From: Streptomyces cellostaticus
Lineage (GTDB): Bacteria; Actinomycetota; Actinomycetes; Streptomycetales; Streptomycetaceae
Assembly (NCBI RefSeq): GCF_001513965.1
Contig: NZ_KQ948021.1
Location: 78,562 to 142,561 of the forward strand
DNA length: 64,000 nt
Reading direction: 5' to 3'
The position numbers and the translations under genes are program-made. This document shows, piece after piece, positions 41,606 to 51,700 of the stretch; within the stretch, counting starts at the first letter, position 1, and each line of letters opens with the position of its first letter. The notes beneath the pieces were generated by a model. The model made no database searches and had not been told where the DNA came from. It saw only the letters and a list, made by a program, of their open reading frames with translations.

Positions 41606-43439
41606 GGATCACTTCCGGGGAGTAGAGGTCCAGCCACTGGGCGAGGTCCAGGGTGCGCTCCAGGCCGCGCCGGGCCACCTGGGTGCTGACCGGGGCATCA
41701 CGTTCGGCGGCCTCCCGGACCCGCTCCCGGTCGACCAGGTCGAAGACCGGGTGGGAGGGCCGGCCCAGGAGGTCCTTGGCCTGGTCCTGGAGGGCGCGGC
41801 CGTACCGCGGGTCCTGCGTGGACGGGTACGGGCTCTTGACCCGCTCGTACACCGACCGCGGCAGGACGTCCGCGGTGGCCTCCCTGAGCAGGCTCTTCTC
41901 CCGGCCGTCGAAGGACTTCAGCGACCAGGGCGTGTTGTAGACGTACTCGACGAGCCGGTGGTCGCAGAACGGCACCCGGACCTCCAGGCCGACGGCCATG
42001 CTCATCCGGTCCTTGCGGTCGAGCAGGGCCCGGACGAAGCGGGTCAGGTGCAGATGGCAGATCTGCCGCATCCGGTACTCGAAGTCGCTCTCGCCGTCCA
42101 GGCGGTGGATGGCGGCGACGGCGGTGCGGTAGCCGTCGGCGATGTATCCCTCCAGGTCCAGCGCCTTGGCCAGGTCGGGCCGCAGGATGTCGGTGTCGTC
42201 GCCGAAGTGGCGGCCGAAGTGCAGCAGCCAGGGAAAGGTGTCGGCGCGGCGGACGTCCTCGTCGAAGAACTGGAGGTAGCCGCCGAAGACCTCGTCGGCG
42301 GACTCGCCGGACAGGGCGACCGTGGACTGGTCGCGGATGGCGCGGAAGAGCAGCAGCAGCGAGGCGTCCATGTCGCCGAAGCCGGCCGGCAGGTCGCGGG
42401 CGCGGATCACCTTCTCGCGCACGGCCGGGTCGGCGAGGGACTGGGCGTCGAGGACGATGTCCTGGTGGTCGGTGCGGGCGAGCCGGGCCACGTCGTGCAC
42501 GAAGGGCGTGTCCGGGGTGCCGCGCAGCTCGTCGGCGACGAAGTTGTCGGCCTGGCCGACGAAGTCGACGGCGAAGCTGCGGACCTTCTCCCCGTGCCCG
42601 GCGAGCTGCCGGGCGGCGAGCGCGGTCATCGCGGAGGAGTCGAGGCCGCCGGAGAGCAGGGTGCAGCGCGGTACGTCGGCGACCAGCTGGCGGCGCACGA
42701 TGTCGTCGAGGAGCGAGCGCACGGTGGCGATGGTGGTGTCGCGGTCGTCGGTGTGCGGGCGGGTCTCCAGGCGCCAGTAGACCCGGGTGCGCAGACCCGA
42801 GCGGTCGACGGTGACGACGGTGCCGGGCTCGACCTCGCGCATGCCGTCCCACACGGCGTGTCCGGGCGTCTTGACCAGGGTGAACAGCTCACGCAGGCCG
42901 TCCAGGGCCACGCGCGGGCGGGCCAGCGGGTTGGCGAGGATCGCCTTGGGCTCGGAGCCGAACAGAACACCGTCCGGGGTGGGGTGGTAGGAGAACGGCT
43001 TGATGCCCATGCGGTCGCGGATCATCACGAGCCGATCGTGGCGGCCGTCCCACACGGCGAAGGCGTACATGCCGTTCAGCCGCTCGGCGACGGCGTCGCC
43101 CCATTCGAGGTAGCCGTGCAGCACGACCTCGGTGTCGGAGTCGGTGGTGAACGTGTGGCCGCGGCCCACGAGTTCGCGGCGGAGTTCGGTGAAGTTGTAC
43201 GTCTCTCCGGAGTAGACGAGGGCGACGGTGCCCTCGGGGGTGCGCACGGACATCGGCTGGCGGCCGCCGGGCAGGTCGATGATGGCGAGCCGGCGGTGTC
43301 CCAGGGCGGCCGGGCCCTCGGCCCAGGTCCCGCGGTCGTCCGGGCCGCGGCAGGCCATCGTCTCGGACATCGCATGCAAGGTGGCCGACTCGGTGGTCAG
43401 GTCACGGTCGAAGGAGACCCATCCGGTGATGCCGCACAT
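41598..43439 (-). CDS. asnB: Asparagine synthase (glutamine-hydrolysing) family amidotransferase
   Basis: A 613-residue class-II glutamine amidotransferase. Cys2 of MCGITGW is the glutaminase nucleophile; RRLAIID, YSGETYNF (an unusual Thr in the common GEI/VYNF) and SDTEVVLHGYLEWG are the glutaminase signatures. The synthetase domain has the PP-loop LLSGGLDSSAMTA and SGESADEVFGGY. It makes asparagine, or in secondary metabolism amidates a carboxylate. ATG 43439 is preceded by AGGAGGTAGCGC. It is the last same-strand gene after the lipid-polyketide genes but is separated by 278 bp with its own ribosome site, so cluster membership is uncertain. Confidence 0.92.
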   Translation of the reverse strand: MCGITGWVSFDRDLTTESATLHAMSETMACRGPDDRGTWAEGPAALGHRRLAIIDLPGGRQPMSVRTPEGTVALVYSGETYNFTELRRELVGRGHTFTTDSDTEVVLHGYLEWGDAVAERLNGMYAFAVWDGRHDRLVMIRDRMGIKPFSYHPTPDGVLFGSEPKAILANPLARPRVALDGLRELFTLVKTPGHAVWDGMREVEPGTVVTVDRSGLRTRVYWRLETRPHTDDRDTTIATVRSLLDDIVRRQLVADVPRCTLLSGGLDSSAMTALAARQLAGHGEKVRSFAVDFVGQADNFVADELRGTPDTPFVHDVARLARTDHQDIVLDAQSLADPAVREKVIRARDLPAGFGDMDASLLLLFRAIRDQSTVALSGESADEVFGGYLQFFDEDVRRADTFPWLLHFGRHFGDDTDILRPDLAKALDLEGYIADGYRTAVAAIHRLDGESDFEYRMRQICHLHLTRFVRALLDRKDRMSMAVGLEVRVPFCDHRLVEYVYNTPWSLKSFDGREKSLLREATADVLPRSVYERVKSPYPSTQDPRYGRALQDQAKDLLGRPSHPVFDLVDRERVREAAERDAPVSTQVARRGLERTLDLAQWLDLYSPEVILS

Positions 43440-43717
43440 GCGCTACCTCCTGCCTCCGGTCGGCGGCCGACCCCTCGCTCACCTGCGCATTCCTGGGTGG
43501 ACGGAAGACGACCACAGAACCAGTTGTATCGAGCACCTATATGACGAAGCCTCCGTCAGGCACTCGCGGCGGTCAACGCGGACGTCACGCGGACGGCCCC
43601 CACTCCCCCGCTGTTTCGGCCGCGTTTTGCCGGCGCGAGATCCAGGGACCGCCGTACGACCGGGCCGGGTCGGCAGGAACCGGCCACGGGCAAAAACTTC
43701 ACCAAGCGGCTCGGGCG

Positions 43718-44497
43718 CTACGGCTTCACGGTCAGGAACGCGTCGAGTGCCGCGGTCAGCTCGGCCGGCTTCTCCACGGGCAGCTCATGGCCCGCGTCGA
43801 GGATGCGGACGACCGCGTCCGGGTAGGCCTTGGCCATCCGGAGCATCTGCCGCACCGGCAGCTGGATGTCGTGGTAGCCGTGCACCATCAGGGTGGGCGT
43901 GCGGATCTCGCCGGCGCGGTCGAGGATGTCGAAGGCCCGCATGGCGCCGTACAGCGTCATGACGACCTCGCGCGGGGTGCCGGCGGAGGCGCGGATGTAC
44001 TCCCGGACCTCCTCGCGCGGATGGCCGGGGGCGAAGGCCCGCTGGATGTTGGTCGCGATGAACAGCTTGTACGGCACCAGGGTGGAGGCCGCCATGAGCA
44101 GGCCCCGGCCGCGGCTGTACGCCATCTTGCCGATGGAGTTGACCAGCACCATGCGCTCCACCCGCTCGGGGTGCAAGAGGGCGATGGTCTGCGAGATCAT
44201 CCCGCCCATGGAGTGCCCGACCAGCACGAACCGCTCGACCTTCAGATGATCGAGGAGGGCGAGGACGTCCCTCGCCAGCTCCGCGATGGTGCGCACCCCG
44301 GCCCCGCTGCTCTCGCCGTGCCCGCGCAGGTCCAGCCGGATCACCCGCCGGCCGGTGGAGAAGTGCGCCAGCTGGTGGTCCCAGCGGTGCCGGTCCGCCG
44401 TCCAGCCGTGGACGAACACCAGGGGCACGTCCTCGGCGTCGCGGGGGCCCTCGTCGTCGTAGGTGAGGGCCGCTCCGTCGACTTCGAGCTGCGGCAT
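43718..44497 (-). CDS. Alpha/beta hydrolase
   Basis: A 259-residue single-domain alpha/beta hydrolase. The triad is visible: Ser in VGHSMGGMIS, Asp in VHGYHDIQLP and His in DAGHELPVEKP, with the oxyanion segment FVHGWTADRHRWDHQL. It could be an esterase or a type II thioesterase-like editor for the assembly line. It lies 86 bp downstream of the cysteine-type hydrolase gene on the same strand, so co-transcription is likely. ATG 44497 has AGGAGGC upstream. Confidence 0.9.
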   Translation of the reverse strand: MPQLEVDGAALTYDDEGPRDAEDVPLVFVHGWTADRHRWDHQLAHFSTGRRVIRLDLRGHGESSGAGVRTIAELARDVLALLDHLKVERFVLVGHSMGGMISQTIALLHPERVERMVLVNSIGKMAYSRGRGLLMAASTLVPYKLFIATNIQRAFAPGHPREEVREYIRASAGTPREVVMTLYGAMRAFDILDRAGEIRTPTLMVHGYHDIQLPVRQMLRMAKAYPDAVVRILDAGHELPVEKPAELTAALDAFLTVKP

Positions 44498-44583
44498 GGG
44501 GCCTCCTGGGGTGCGTTCCGGTTACTGACCGGTACGGTAACGGGCTGTACGGGCCGCCGTCACCGGCGTTCGCCGAGGAATTC

Positions 44584-45723
44584 TCACCGTCGGCCGCCGA
44601 GGAAGTCGAGGATGTGCCCGAACACGTCGAGGGCGGCGCCCCGGCCGAGGAAGGTGTCCAGGTGGCCGTAGCCCGGGATCTCGGCGTAGGAGACGTCCAG
44701 CTGCGGCTGCCGGTGGGCCAGCACCTCGTGGCAGAGCCGCTGCGAGTCCAGCCACAGCCCGTTCTCGCTGCCCGCGAGGAGCAGCACCGGGGTGTCGATG
44801 CGGGCGGCGGCGTCCAGCGCGTTGGGCGGCAGCGCCCGGTAGCGGTGGTCGGTGTCGTGCCAGCGCACCACGCTGCGGGCCAGCTCGATCCGGCGCAGAT
44901 GGGGCAGGATCCACAGCGGTGCGGGGCCGAGGAGTTCGGCGAGCCGGTCGTGGGTGGCGCCGTCCAGGTTCTCGTGCACGAAGAGCGAAGCGCCCGTGCC
45001 CCAGGCCGAATTGTGCAGGATCTGGCAGGTCGGGTCCGGGCAGCTCGCCCTGCGGGAGGCCAGTGCGAACAGCGGCGTGTACTTCGACCACAGGCCCACC
45101 TTGCGGAAGTCCACCGGGATGTGGTCGATCCGGGTCTTCAGCAGCTCCCCGGCCACGGACATCCGCAGCGAGGTCCGGCCCCCCAGCTTCGGCGTGAGGA
45201 ACACCCCTTGGGAGACCACACCGGCCAGGCCCGGGACCAGCCCGGCCGCCAGGCTCATCGAGAGGGTGAGCGAGCCGATGCAGTGCGCGACCACGAACAG
45301 CGGCCGTTCTCCGATGCGCCCACGGATGTGAGCCACGGCCTCGGGGATGTCGTACAGCGCCACGTCGTCGTACGTGTAGCGGCGGCCGGTCTCGTTGTAC
45401 GGCAGCCGGCAGCTGCCCCGCCAGTCCAGCAGCCAGGGCTCGTAGCCCTCGTCGAGCAGGACGTCGACCAGGTTGCGGGTCTCGGGCAGCAGGAACATGT
45501 CGGCGGAGGCGGTGTGCCCGTGCAGGAGCAGGACGGCCGGGCGGGCCGGGTCGCCGGTGTCCACGCGGGTCAGGCCGAGGCGGACGCCGTCGCTCGTACC
45601 GAACGGGATCTCCTCCATGCGGGCCGGGTCCAGGCGGTGGCGCAGGGGGCGGAGGGCCGCGGCGGTGCGGACCCTGCGGAGCGCCGGCCGGGCCGTCCGG
45701 GAGGGAGTGGTCCTGAAGATCAT
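44584..45723 (-). CDS. Alpha/beta hydrolase-fold protein with cysteine nucleophile (AHCIGS)
   Basis: A 379-residue alpha/beta-hydrolase-fold protein. The nucleophile elbow reads VVAHCIGSLTLSMSLAAGL, so Cys replaces the usual Ser. This is seen in polyhydroxyalkanoate synthases, and from memory also in the hydrolase domains joined to some GMC-oxidoreductase proteins. Other elements are LLLHGHTASADMFL (oxyanion), the LLLAGSENGLW acid loop and PGYGHLDTFLG with the catalytic His. A Cys nucleophile favours acyl transfer over hydrolysis. Its ATG at 45723 overlaps the stop of the thioester-reductase gene (ATGA), so the two are coupled. It may transfer or finish the released lipid. There is no signal peptide. 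Confidence 0.88.
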   Translation of the reverse strand: MIFRTTPSRTARPALRRVRTAAALRPLRHRLDPARMEEIPFGTSDGVRLGLTRVDTGDPARPAVLLLHGHTASADMFLLPETRNLVDVLLDEGYEPWLLDWRGSCRLPYNETGRRYTYDDVALYDIPEAVAHIRGRIGERPLFVVAHCIGSLTLSMSLAAGLVPGLAGVVSQGVFLTPKLGGRTSLRMSVAGELLKTRIDHIPVDFRKVGLWSKYTPLFALASRRASCPDPTCQILHNSAWGTGASLFVHENLDGATHDRLAELLGPAPLWILPHLRRIELARSVVRWHDTDHRYRALPPNALDAAARIDTPVLLLAGSENGLWLDSQRLCHEVLAHRQPQLDVSYAEIPGYGHLDTFLGRGAALDVFGHILDFLGGRR

Positions 45724-48698
45724 CGGTGGTGCTCCGTGAGGGTGGGGGTGCGACGCAGGTCGAGCAGGTCCGCGGCGGCCCGGGCGAACGGGGCGACAAG
45801 GCCGCGGCCCATCTCCAGGCCGAACCAGGCGAGCCAGGTCAGCTTGGCGGCACGCTTCTCCTGGCCGGTCAGGCGCGGGTCGACCTGGATGCCGTCGATC
45901 TGGTCGCGGACGTAGGAGTCGGCGGGTACGACGACCTCGCCCAGCAGACTCGCAGCCTCGCCGTCGCGGCCGATCTCCACCGTGAGCGCACGGGTCTGCC
46001 GCCACAGGTCACGGCGGGCCCGGGCGTACTTGCGGCCCTCCAGCCACCACAGGCCGCCGTCCGCGTCCCGCAACGCCAGCCGGTAGCGCAGGAGTTGGTG
46101 TCGCAGGCCGTGCTGCTGCGGGATGCCCTCGTCGGGGCGGACCCAGACGTCGCCGCGTTCCACGGTCAGCGGATCGGGGTGGATCGCGGCACAGGTCACC
46201 TCGCCGGTGACGTCCACGCGGCGCTCCTTGACCAGCTGGTACATGCTCGCGATGGACAGGGTCAGCGCCATCGAGCAAGGGGTCTGTGCGGCGGTGCCGA
46301 CCGGGCCGACCGCGCCCTCGGTCGTCTCGGCGAACCAGAGGTAGGGCTGGTCGTCCTTGTGCGGGAGGCGGGCGAGGCCGTCACCGGCGAGCTGCTCGAA
46401 GGTCTTCAGCTGGGCCTGGGCGTCGTAGCGGGCGGCGGGCGTGAGGCCGAGCGCGGCGACCAGGGCGTCGGTGCGTTCGGCGCCGGCGGCGGGGCCCTTG
46501 AGGGTGGCCTCGCACAGCTTCAGCGCGGTGGGACTCTGCAACACCCGGGAGAGGAAGGCGAGTTCGGGTACCGGCTCGGCCTCCAGGCGGGCGAGGGTGT
46601 CGGTGCGCCACTCGTCCCAGTCCTGGACGCGTACGTGCATACCGCCCAGGGCCATGTCCCGTACGACGTCGTCGAGGGTGTTGGGCACGCCGGTGAGGTT
46701 GTAGTCGAAGCCCCAGGCGTCGGGCTCGCAGATCGCGGCGACCGCGACCCGGCTGACCCAGTCCACCGGGGCCGCGTTGAGGTGGCGGAACGCCGGTACG
46801 GTGCGCAAGCGGCCGAAGGCGGAGATCAGGCCGCTGCTGAGGTCCTGCGGGTTGTACGCGCCTGTCCTGGTGTGGCCGCCGATACCGCCCGGGCGGAGTG
46901 CGGTGACGACGAGTCCGTGGTCGCGGGCGCGGCGCAGGGCGACCTCGGCGGCCCACTTGGACTGGTCGTAGCCGGAGATGAGCCGGTCGACGTGGGCGAG
47001 GGGGTCGTCCTCGCCCATCGAGGTGATGCCGACCTCGTTGAACACGGCGATGGACGAGATGTGGTGCAGCGGCTTGGGGCGGCCGGTGGCGGCGAGTTCG
47101 GCGAGGGTGAGCGCGCCGAGGACGTTGCTGCCGCGCAGCGACGGGTAGCCGCGCAGGAAGTCCACGGCGGCCGCCACGCCGACGACGCTGTCGAGTTCGT
47201 GCGCGAGGGTGTGCCACTGCTCGTCGGTGAGGCCGAGGCGGGGATGGCGGATGTCACCGGGGACGACGGTGATGCGGCGGCGCACCTCGGACGACCACGG
47301 CAGCTTGTAGCTGCGCAGCTGTGCGCCGAGCCGGGCGGTCGCGGCCTCCTCGTCGGCCGCGCGGACCAGGCAGTACACATGCGCGTCGCTGTGCCGCAGC
47401 AGGTCGAGCAGCATGTGGCTGCCGAGGAAGCCGGTCGCGCCGGTGAGCAGGACCCGCCGGGGCGGCAGCGGCTCGGGGACGTCGGTGAACGGCAGCCGGT
47501 CGGCGAGCGCGAGGTCGGCCAGGATCTGGTCGAGATCTTCTGGGCGGGCGCGGGTGTGGCGGGTGTCGGCGGAGGAAGAGTCGCCGGCTCGGGACGGGGT
47601 GGCCGGGACGGCGGGCGGGGTGTGCGGGGCCGGGGCGGGGAAGGTGCTCGGGGCAGGGGCAGAGGTGGGGGCGATGCCCGCCGCAGGTGCCGGGGCAGCA
47701 ACGACGCTCGCTGCGGGCGCCGAGGCAGCGAACGTGCTTGACGCAGGGACGGGGCTGGGGGCGATGCCCGCCACAGGGACCGAGCCACCTTCGACGCTCG
47801 CTGCGGGCGCCGAGGCAGCAACGCCACTCGCCGCCGACGCCGAGGTAGCGAACGTGCTTGACGCAGGGACGGGGCTGGGGGCGATGCCCGCCACAGGGAC
47901 CAAGGCACCTTCGACGCTCGCCGCGGGCGCCGAGGCCGCAACGGCGCTTACTGCGGGCGCCGAGGCAGGCGGGACACTCGCCGCCGACGCCGAGGTAGCG
48001 AACGTGCTTGACGCAGGGACGGGGCTGGGGGCGATGCCCGCCACAGGGACCGAGCCACCTTCGACGCTCGCCGCGGGCGCCGAGGCGGCAACGGCGCTTA
48101 CTGCGGGTGCCGGGGCAGGAAGAGTGCTCATTGCGGGCAGCGGCGGCGATGGCGTAGCCGCCGGTGTCGTCCCGTCCCCCACCAGCGGCAGCCAGCGTCG
48201 GGCCAGGCTGGCCGGGCGGGCGTCCGCGAAGACCTCGTCGAGGTCGACCTCGATGCCCAGCTCGCGCTCCAGTTCGGCGACCAGCTCCACCGCGTCGACG
48301 GAGGTGCCGCCCGCGTCGAAGAAGTCGGCGTCGGGTGCCAGTCGGCCGGAGGGCAGGTGGCGCCCGGCCACGGCGGCGATGGTCGCTGCGAGAGAGTCCA
48401 GGTCCGGGGCCGGGTGCACCGGGGTCGGGGCGGGCTCGACCGCAGCGACGGTGGCGGTCGTCCGGCCCTCCCGGTCCGGGTCCGGCGCCGCGGCCGGGGT
48501 CGGGGCGGGCTCGACCGCGGCGGCCATGGTGCTCGTCAGGCCGTCCAGGTCCGGGGCCGGGGCAGGCTCGGTCGCCGTGCCCGCCGCCCGCACCTTGGCC
48601 AGCAGGCCGGCCACGTCGAGTCCGCCGCCGCCCCGTTCGATCGACTCGGCGACCGCCCGCCGGCCGTCGTAGGCCGGATCCTCGTTCACGTCACGCAT
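45720..48698 (-). CDS. ACP/thioester-reductase protein with repeat linker and extra C-terminal domain
   Basis: A 992-residue terminal assembly-line protein. A carrier domain (about 98-172) has its phosphopantetheine serine at S133 in DAGGTSVDA. A long Ala/Pro/Ser linker (about 180-380) contains 40-residue repeats. A thioester-reductase domain (about 410-780) has the nucleotide motif LLTGATGFLGSHM and catalytic YDQSK (Y577, K581); it reduces a carrier-bound acyl thioester to aldehyde or alcohol. The last ~200 residues (PYLWFAETTEGAVG to the end) are not part of normal TR domains; from memory they resemble the segment linking GMC-oxidoreductase and hydrolase parts in some large proteins. The gene starts 33 bp after the PKS gene and its stop overlaps the next start, so all three are one operon. 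Confidence 0.9.
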   Translation of the reverse strand: MRDVNEDPAYDGRRAVAESIERGGGGLDVAGLLAKVRAAGTATEPAPAPDLDGLTSTMAAAVEPAPTPAAAPDPDREGRTTATVAAVEPAPTPVHPAPDLDSLAATIAAVAGRHLPSGRLAPDADFFDAGGTSVDAVELVAELERELGIEVDLDEVFADARPASLARRWLPLVGDGTTPAATPSPPLPAMSTLPAPAPAVSAVAASAPAASVEGGSVPVAGIAPSPVPASSTFATSASAASVPPASAPAVSAVAASAPAASVEGALVPVAGIAPSPVPASSTFATSASAASGVAASAPAASVEGGSVPVAGIAPSPVPASSTFAASAPAASVVAAPAPAAGIAPTSAPAPSTFPAPAPHTPPAVPATPSRAGDSSSADTRHTRARPEDLDQILADLALADRLPFTDVPEPLPPRRVLLTGATGFLGSHMLLDLLRHSDAHVYCLVRAADEEAATARLGAQLRSYKLPWSSEVRRRITVVPGDIRHPRLGLTDEQWHTLAHELDSVVGVAAAVDFLRGYPSLRGSNVLGALTLAELAATGRPKPLHHISSIAVFNEVGITSMGEDDPLAHVDRLISGYDQSKWAAEVALRRARDHGLVVTALRPGGIGGHTRTGAYNPQDLSSGLISAFGRLRTVPAFRHLNAAPVDWVSRVAVAAICEPDAWGFDYNLTGVPNTLDDVVRDMALGGMHVRVQDWDEWRTDTLARLEAEPVPELAFLSRVLQSPTALKLCEATLKGPAAGAERTDALVAALGLTPAARYDAQAQLKTFEQLAGDGLARLPHKDDQPYLWFAETTEGAVGPVGTAAQTPCSMALTLSIASMYQLVKERRVDVTGEVTCAAIHPDPLTVERGDVWVRPDEGIPQQHGLRHQLLRYRLALRDADGGLWWLEGRKYARARRDLWRQTRALTVEIGRDGEAASLLGEVVVPADSYVRDQIDGIQVDPRLTGQEKRAAKLTWLAWFGLEMGRGLVAPFARAAADLLDLRRTPTLTEHHR
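47634..48104. repeat. 120-bp in-frame tandem repeats in the thioester-reductase gene
   Basis: The 20-base landmark GAACGTGCTTGACGCAGGGA recurs at about 47730, 47850 and 48000, giving periods of 120 and 150 bp. These encode repeats of ASAPAASVEG plus VPVAGIAPSPVPASSTFA in the inter-domain linker. The longer period reflects one extra ten-residue subunit. Confidence 0.85.
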
Positions 48699-48731
48699 GA
48701 GAGCCCTTCAGGTTGTGCTTGGTCGTGTTCC

Positions 48732-51700
48732 TCACTGCTGCTCCCAGGAGCGGAACGCCCGCAGGTCTTCGGGCGTGGCGACGACGTCCAGCCGTTCGTC
48801 GTCCGGGTCGCCGCCGCCGAGCGCGGCGAGCAGCCGGCGGGCGGGCGCGTTGCGCGAGGTGCGCTGCGCGGTGAGCCGGACCTTGGCACAGCCCAGCTCC
48901 TCGGCCCGGTCGGCGAGCCGGGCGAGCAGTCGTTCCTCGACGCCCCGGCCGAGGGCACGGCAGCTCATCAGCCAGGCGAGGACGTCGAGTTGGTCAGCGT
49001 CGGCACTGACCGCGAGCAGGGCGATCTGGCCGTAGTCGCCGAACCGGTCCCGGGCCGCCGCTGTCCACACCTCGCCCCGCTCCCGCCACCGGGCGAGGTC
49101 GCCGCCGTCGGCGGACCGGGCGCGCAGGGTGAACTGGTTGGTGCGGCGCACGAGTTGTTCGCCACGCTCGACGTCCTGTTCGCCCAGCTCCCTTATGTCG
49201 ACTTCGAGGTTCAGCCGGGCCAGGAACTCCTCGAAGCCGGCGCCCGCACGGACCGCGTCCCGCTCCCGCTCCTCGGTGTAGAACCGGGCCCGCAGGGCGT
49301 CCTCGGCGGTCGCCGCCGCAGGGACCAGGGGCCACAACCGGCCGATGAACGCGGCTAGTTCGGCGCCGGGCGGGCAGGTCACGGACAGCACCTGCGGGAG
49401 CGCCGAGCGCATTTTGGCGATCTCGGCCGGGTTGTCGTCCAGGAACAGGAAGCTGTCCGGGCCGAGGTTGAGGGTGCGGGCGGCCTCGGCGAGACGGCCC
49501 GGCTTGGGGTCCCAGGCGGCGGACAGCACGCTGAAGTGCTCGGCCTTCAGCAGGCTGTCGGGTCGGTCCAGGACGGCACGGACCGTGGCCTCGTCGTTGT
49601 TGCTGACCAGCATGAGCAGTGCGCCCGCGTCCCGCCACTGGAGCAGCCTGCGGGCCAGCAGGGCGCGGGGGCCGGTCAGGTCCACCGTCTCCGGGCCGGT
49701 CTCCCCGGCCACTCCGCCCCACAGGGTCTCGTCGCCGTCGACGGCGATCACCTTGGGCGCGGGACGCCGCAGCGCCCGTACGATCTCGGCCAGGCGCAGT
49801 GCGACCGCCGCCTGAAAGGCCGGGGTGAAGGGCAGGTGGGCGAGGCGCTCGGTGCGCTCGTCGAAGCGGTCCCCGACAGGGTGGTGCCGGGTCCACTCGT
49901 CGGGGCCGAGCACCGCGATGCCGGGCAGTTCGGCCAGGTCGGCGGCGATCTGACGCTCCCAGGCGAGGAAGCGGTCCTCGGCCCGGGCGGTCGGCAGGAT
50001 GCCGACGACCAGCGGCCTGCGGGTGCGCTCGGCGAGGGACTTCAGCGCGGCCGGGTAGGCGCTGCCCAGTTCGGCGAGGACCCTGTCGTCCACCGGTCCG
50101 AAGCGCTCCAGGTCGGCGGCCCGCAGCAGGACGACGCCCACCGCGGTGGCCGGGTCGGCGAGGACGCCGGACGGGTCCTGGAGGGCGGCGAGGACCTGGT
50201 GGTACGGCGCCTCGGTGACGGTCGCCCGGTCGTCCTCCAGGGCCGCCTCGCACAGCAGGGGCAGGTTGCCGAGCGCGAAGGTGGCGGCGAGGGCGAGGCG
50301 CGGTCCGTCCATGGGTGCCTGGTGTACGGCCGTCGGGTTCTCCCGTACGGCCCCGGTCGCGTCCTCGGCGGTCCGGGCGAGCAACCGCAGGAACTCCTCG
50401 CCGAGTTCGGTCGCGGTGTCCGCGTCCAGGATGTCGAGGTTGTGGTCGAGGCGGACGGTGCCCGCGTCCGGAGTCATGGTGATCATCAGGTCGAGGTCGG
50501 TGTGACCGGCCCCGGCGGGCAGCACCTCCAGATTCCGCAACCGGCCCGAGAAACGGACGTAGTTGAAGTACACCTCGACCAGGGGTGCGTTGGCGCGGTG
50601 CAGGCCCTGGCGGGCGAGGGTGGCGAGGACGTCGGAGAACATGGCGCCCTTCGCCAGGATCTGCCGCAGGCGGCTGTCGGTGCGGACCAGTACGTCGGCG
50701 ACCCGCTCGCCCGCCGCCGCCTGGGCGGGGAAGGGCACGGGGACGCCGAAGAAGCCCACCGCGCCGTGGGCGTCGGCGTGGATGCGGGTGTCCACGGGCA
50801 CGGCGAGCACGAACCGCTCCCGCTCCCGCTTCCTGGCCAGCAGCACGGTGAGGGTGCCGAGGCAGAAGGCGGCGGGCGTGACGGCCAGGCCGCTCGCCGC
50901 GGCCGAGATGCGTTCGACGAGCCCGTCGGGGACGGTCACGGTGACGCTCCCGGCCCGGTAGGAGCGGGTGTCGGGGCGCGGGCGGGCGAGGGTCAGGTCG
51001 AGCCGTTCACTGCCCTGGAAGGCCGCGCGCCAGTCGTCGCCGGGGCCGTCGCCGCCGCCTTGCTGGGCCTCGATCAGCAGGTCGATGTCCCGGTTGGTGA
51101 CGGCGGCGTCCAGCGGGGTGCCGGAGAGTTCGGCGTCGATCTCCGCAGCCACCAGGAGCAGGGACTGCAGGTCGCTGACCGCGTGGTGGGCGCCGAAGAC
51201 CAGGATCTGGCCCTGCGGGTCGCCGTCGACGAGTTCGAACCGCCACAGCGGCGGGGTGGCCAGGTCGAAGGGTGGTTCCAGGAGCAGGCGCAGCCGCTCG
51301 GCGGCGTTCACGTCCGTGGCGTCGGTCCACCGCAGCAGCGGCCGGGGCAGCGCGCGGTCCACGCGCAGCTGCCGTGCGCCGTCGGCGCCGGTGACGACGG
51401 CGGTGCGCAGGGCCGCGTGCCGGGCGGCGAGCCGGTCGAGGATGCCGGTGAGGGATTCCCGGGTGGCCGGGGTGGTCAGCCGTACGGCCAGGCCGACGCC
51501 GTGGGCCGCGTCGGGCATGTCCGGCTGGGCGCTGCGCAGGAGTCGTACGACGTCCCGGGTCGCGGGCCGCAGTTCGGTCTCGGGCACGTCCTGGGCGGGT
51601 GCCCTCTCGGCCCGCTCGGCCGGTGCGGCGCGCTCGGGCAGGGCCTCGCCGAGGGCGCGGGCGAGGCCGCGGATGTCGGCGGCGGCGAACATGTCGGCGG

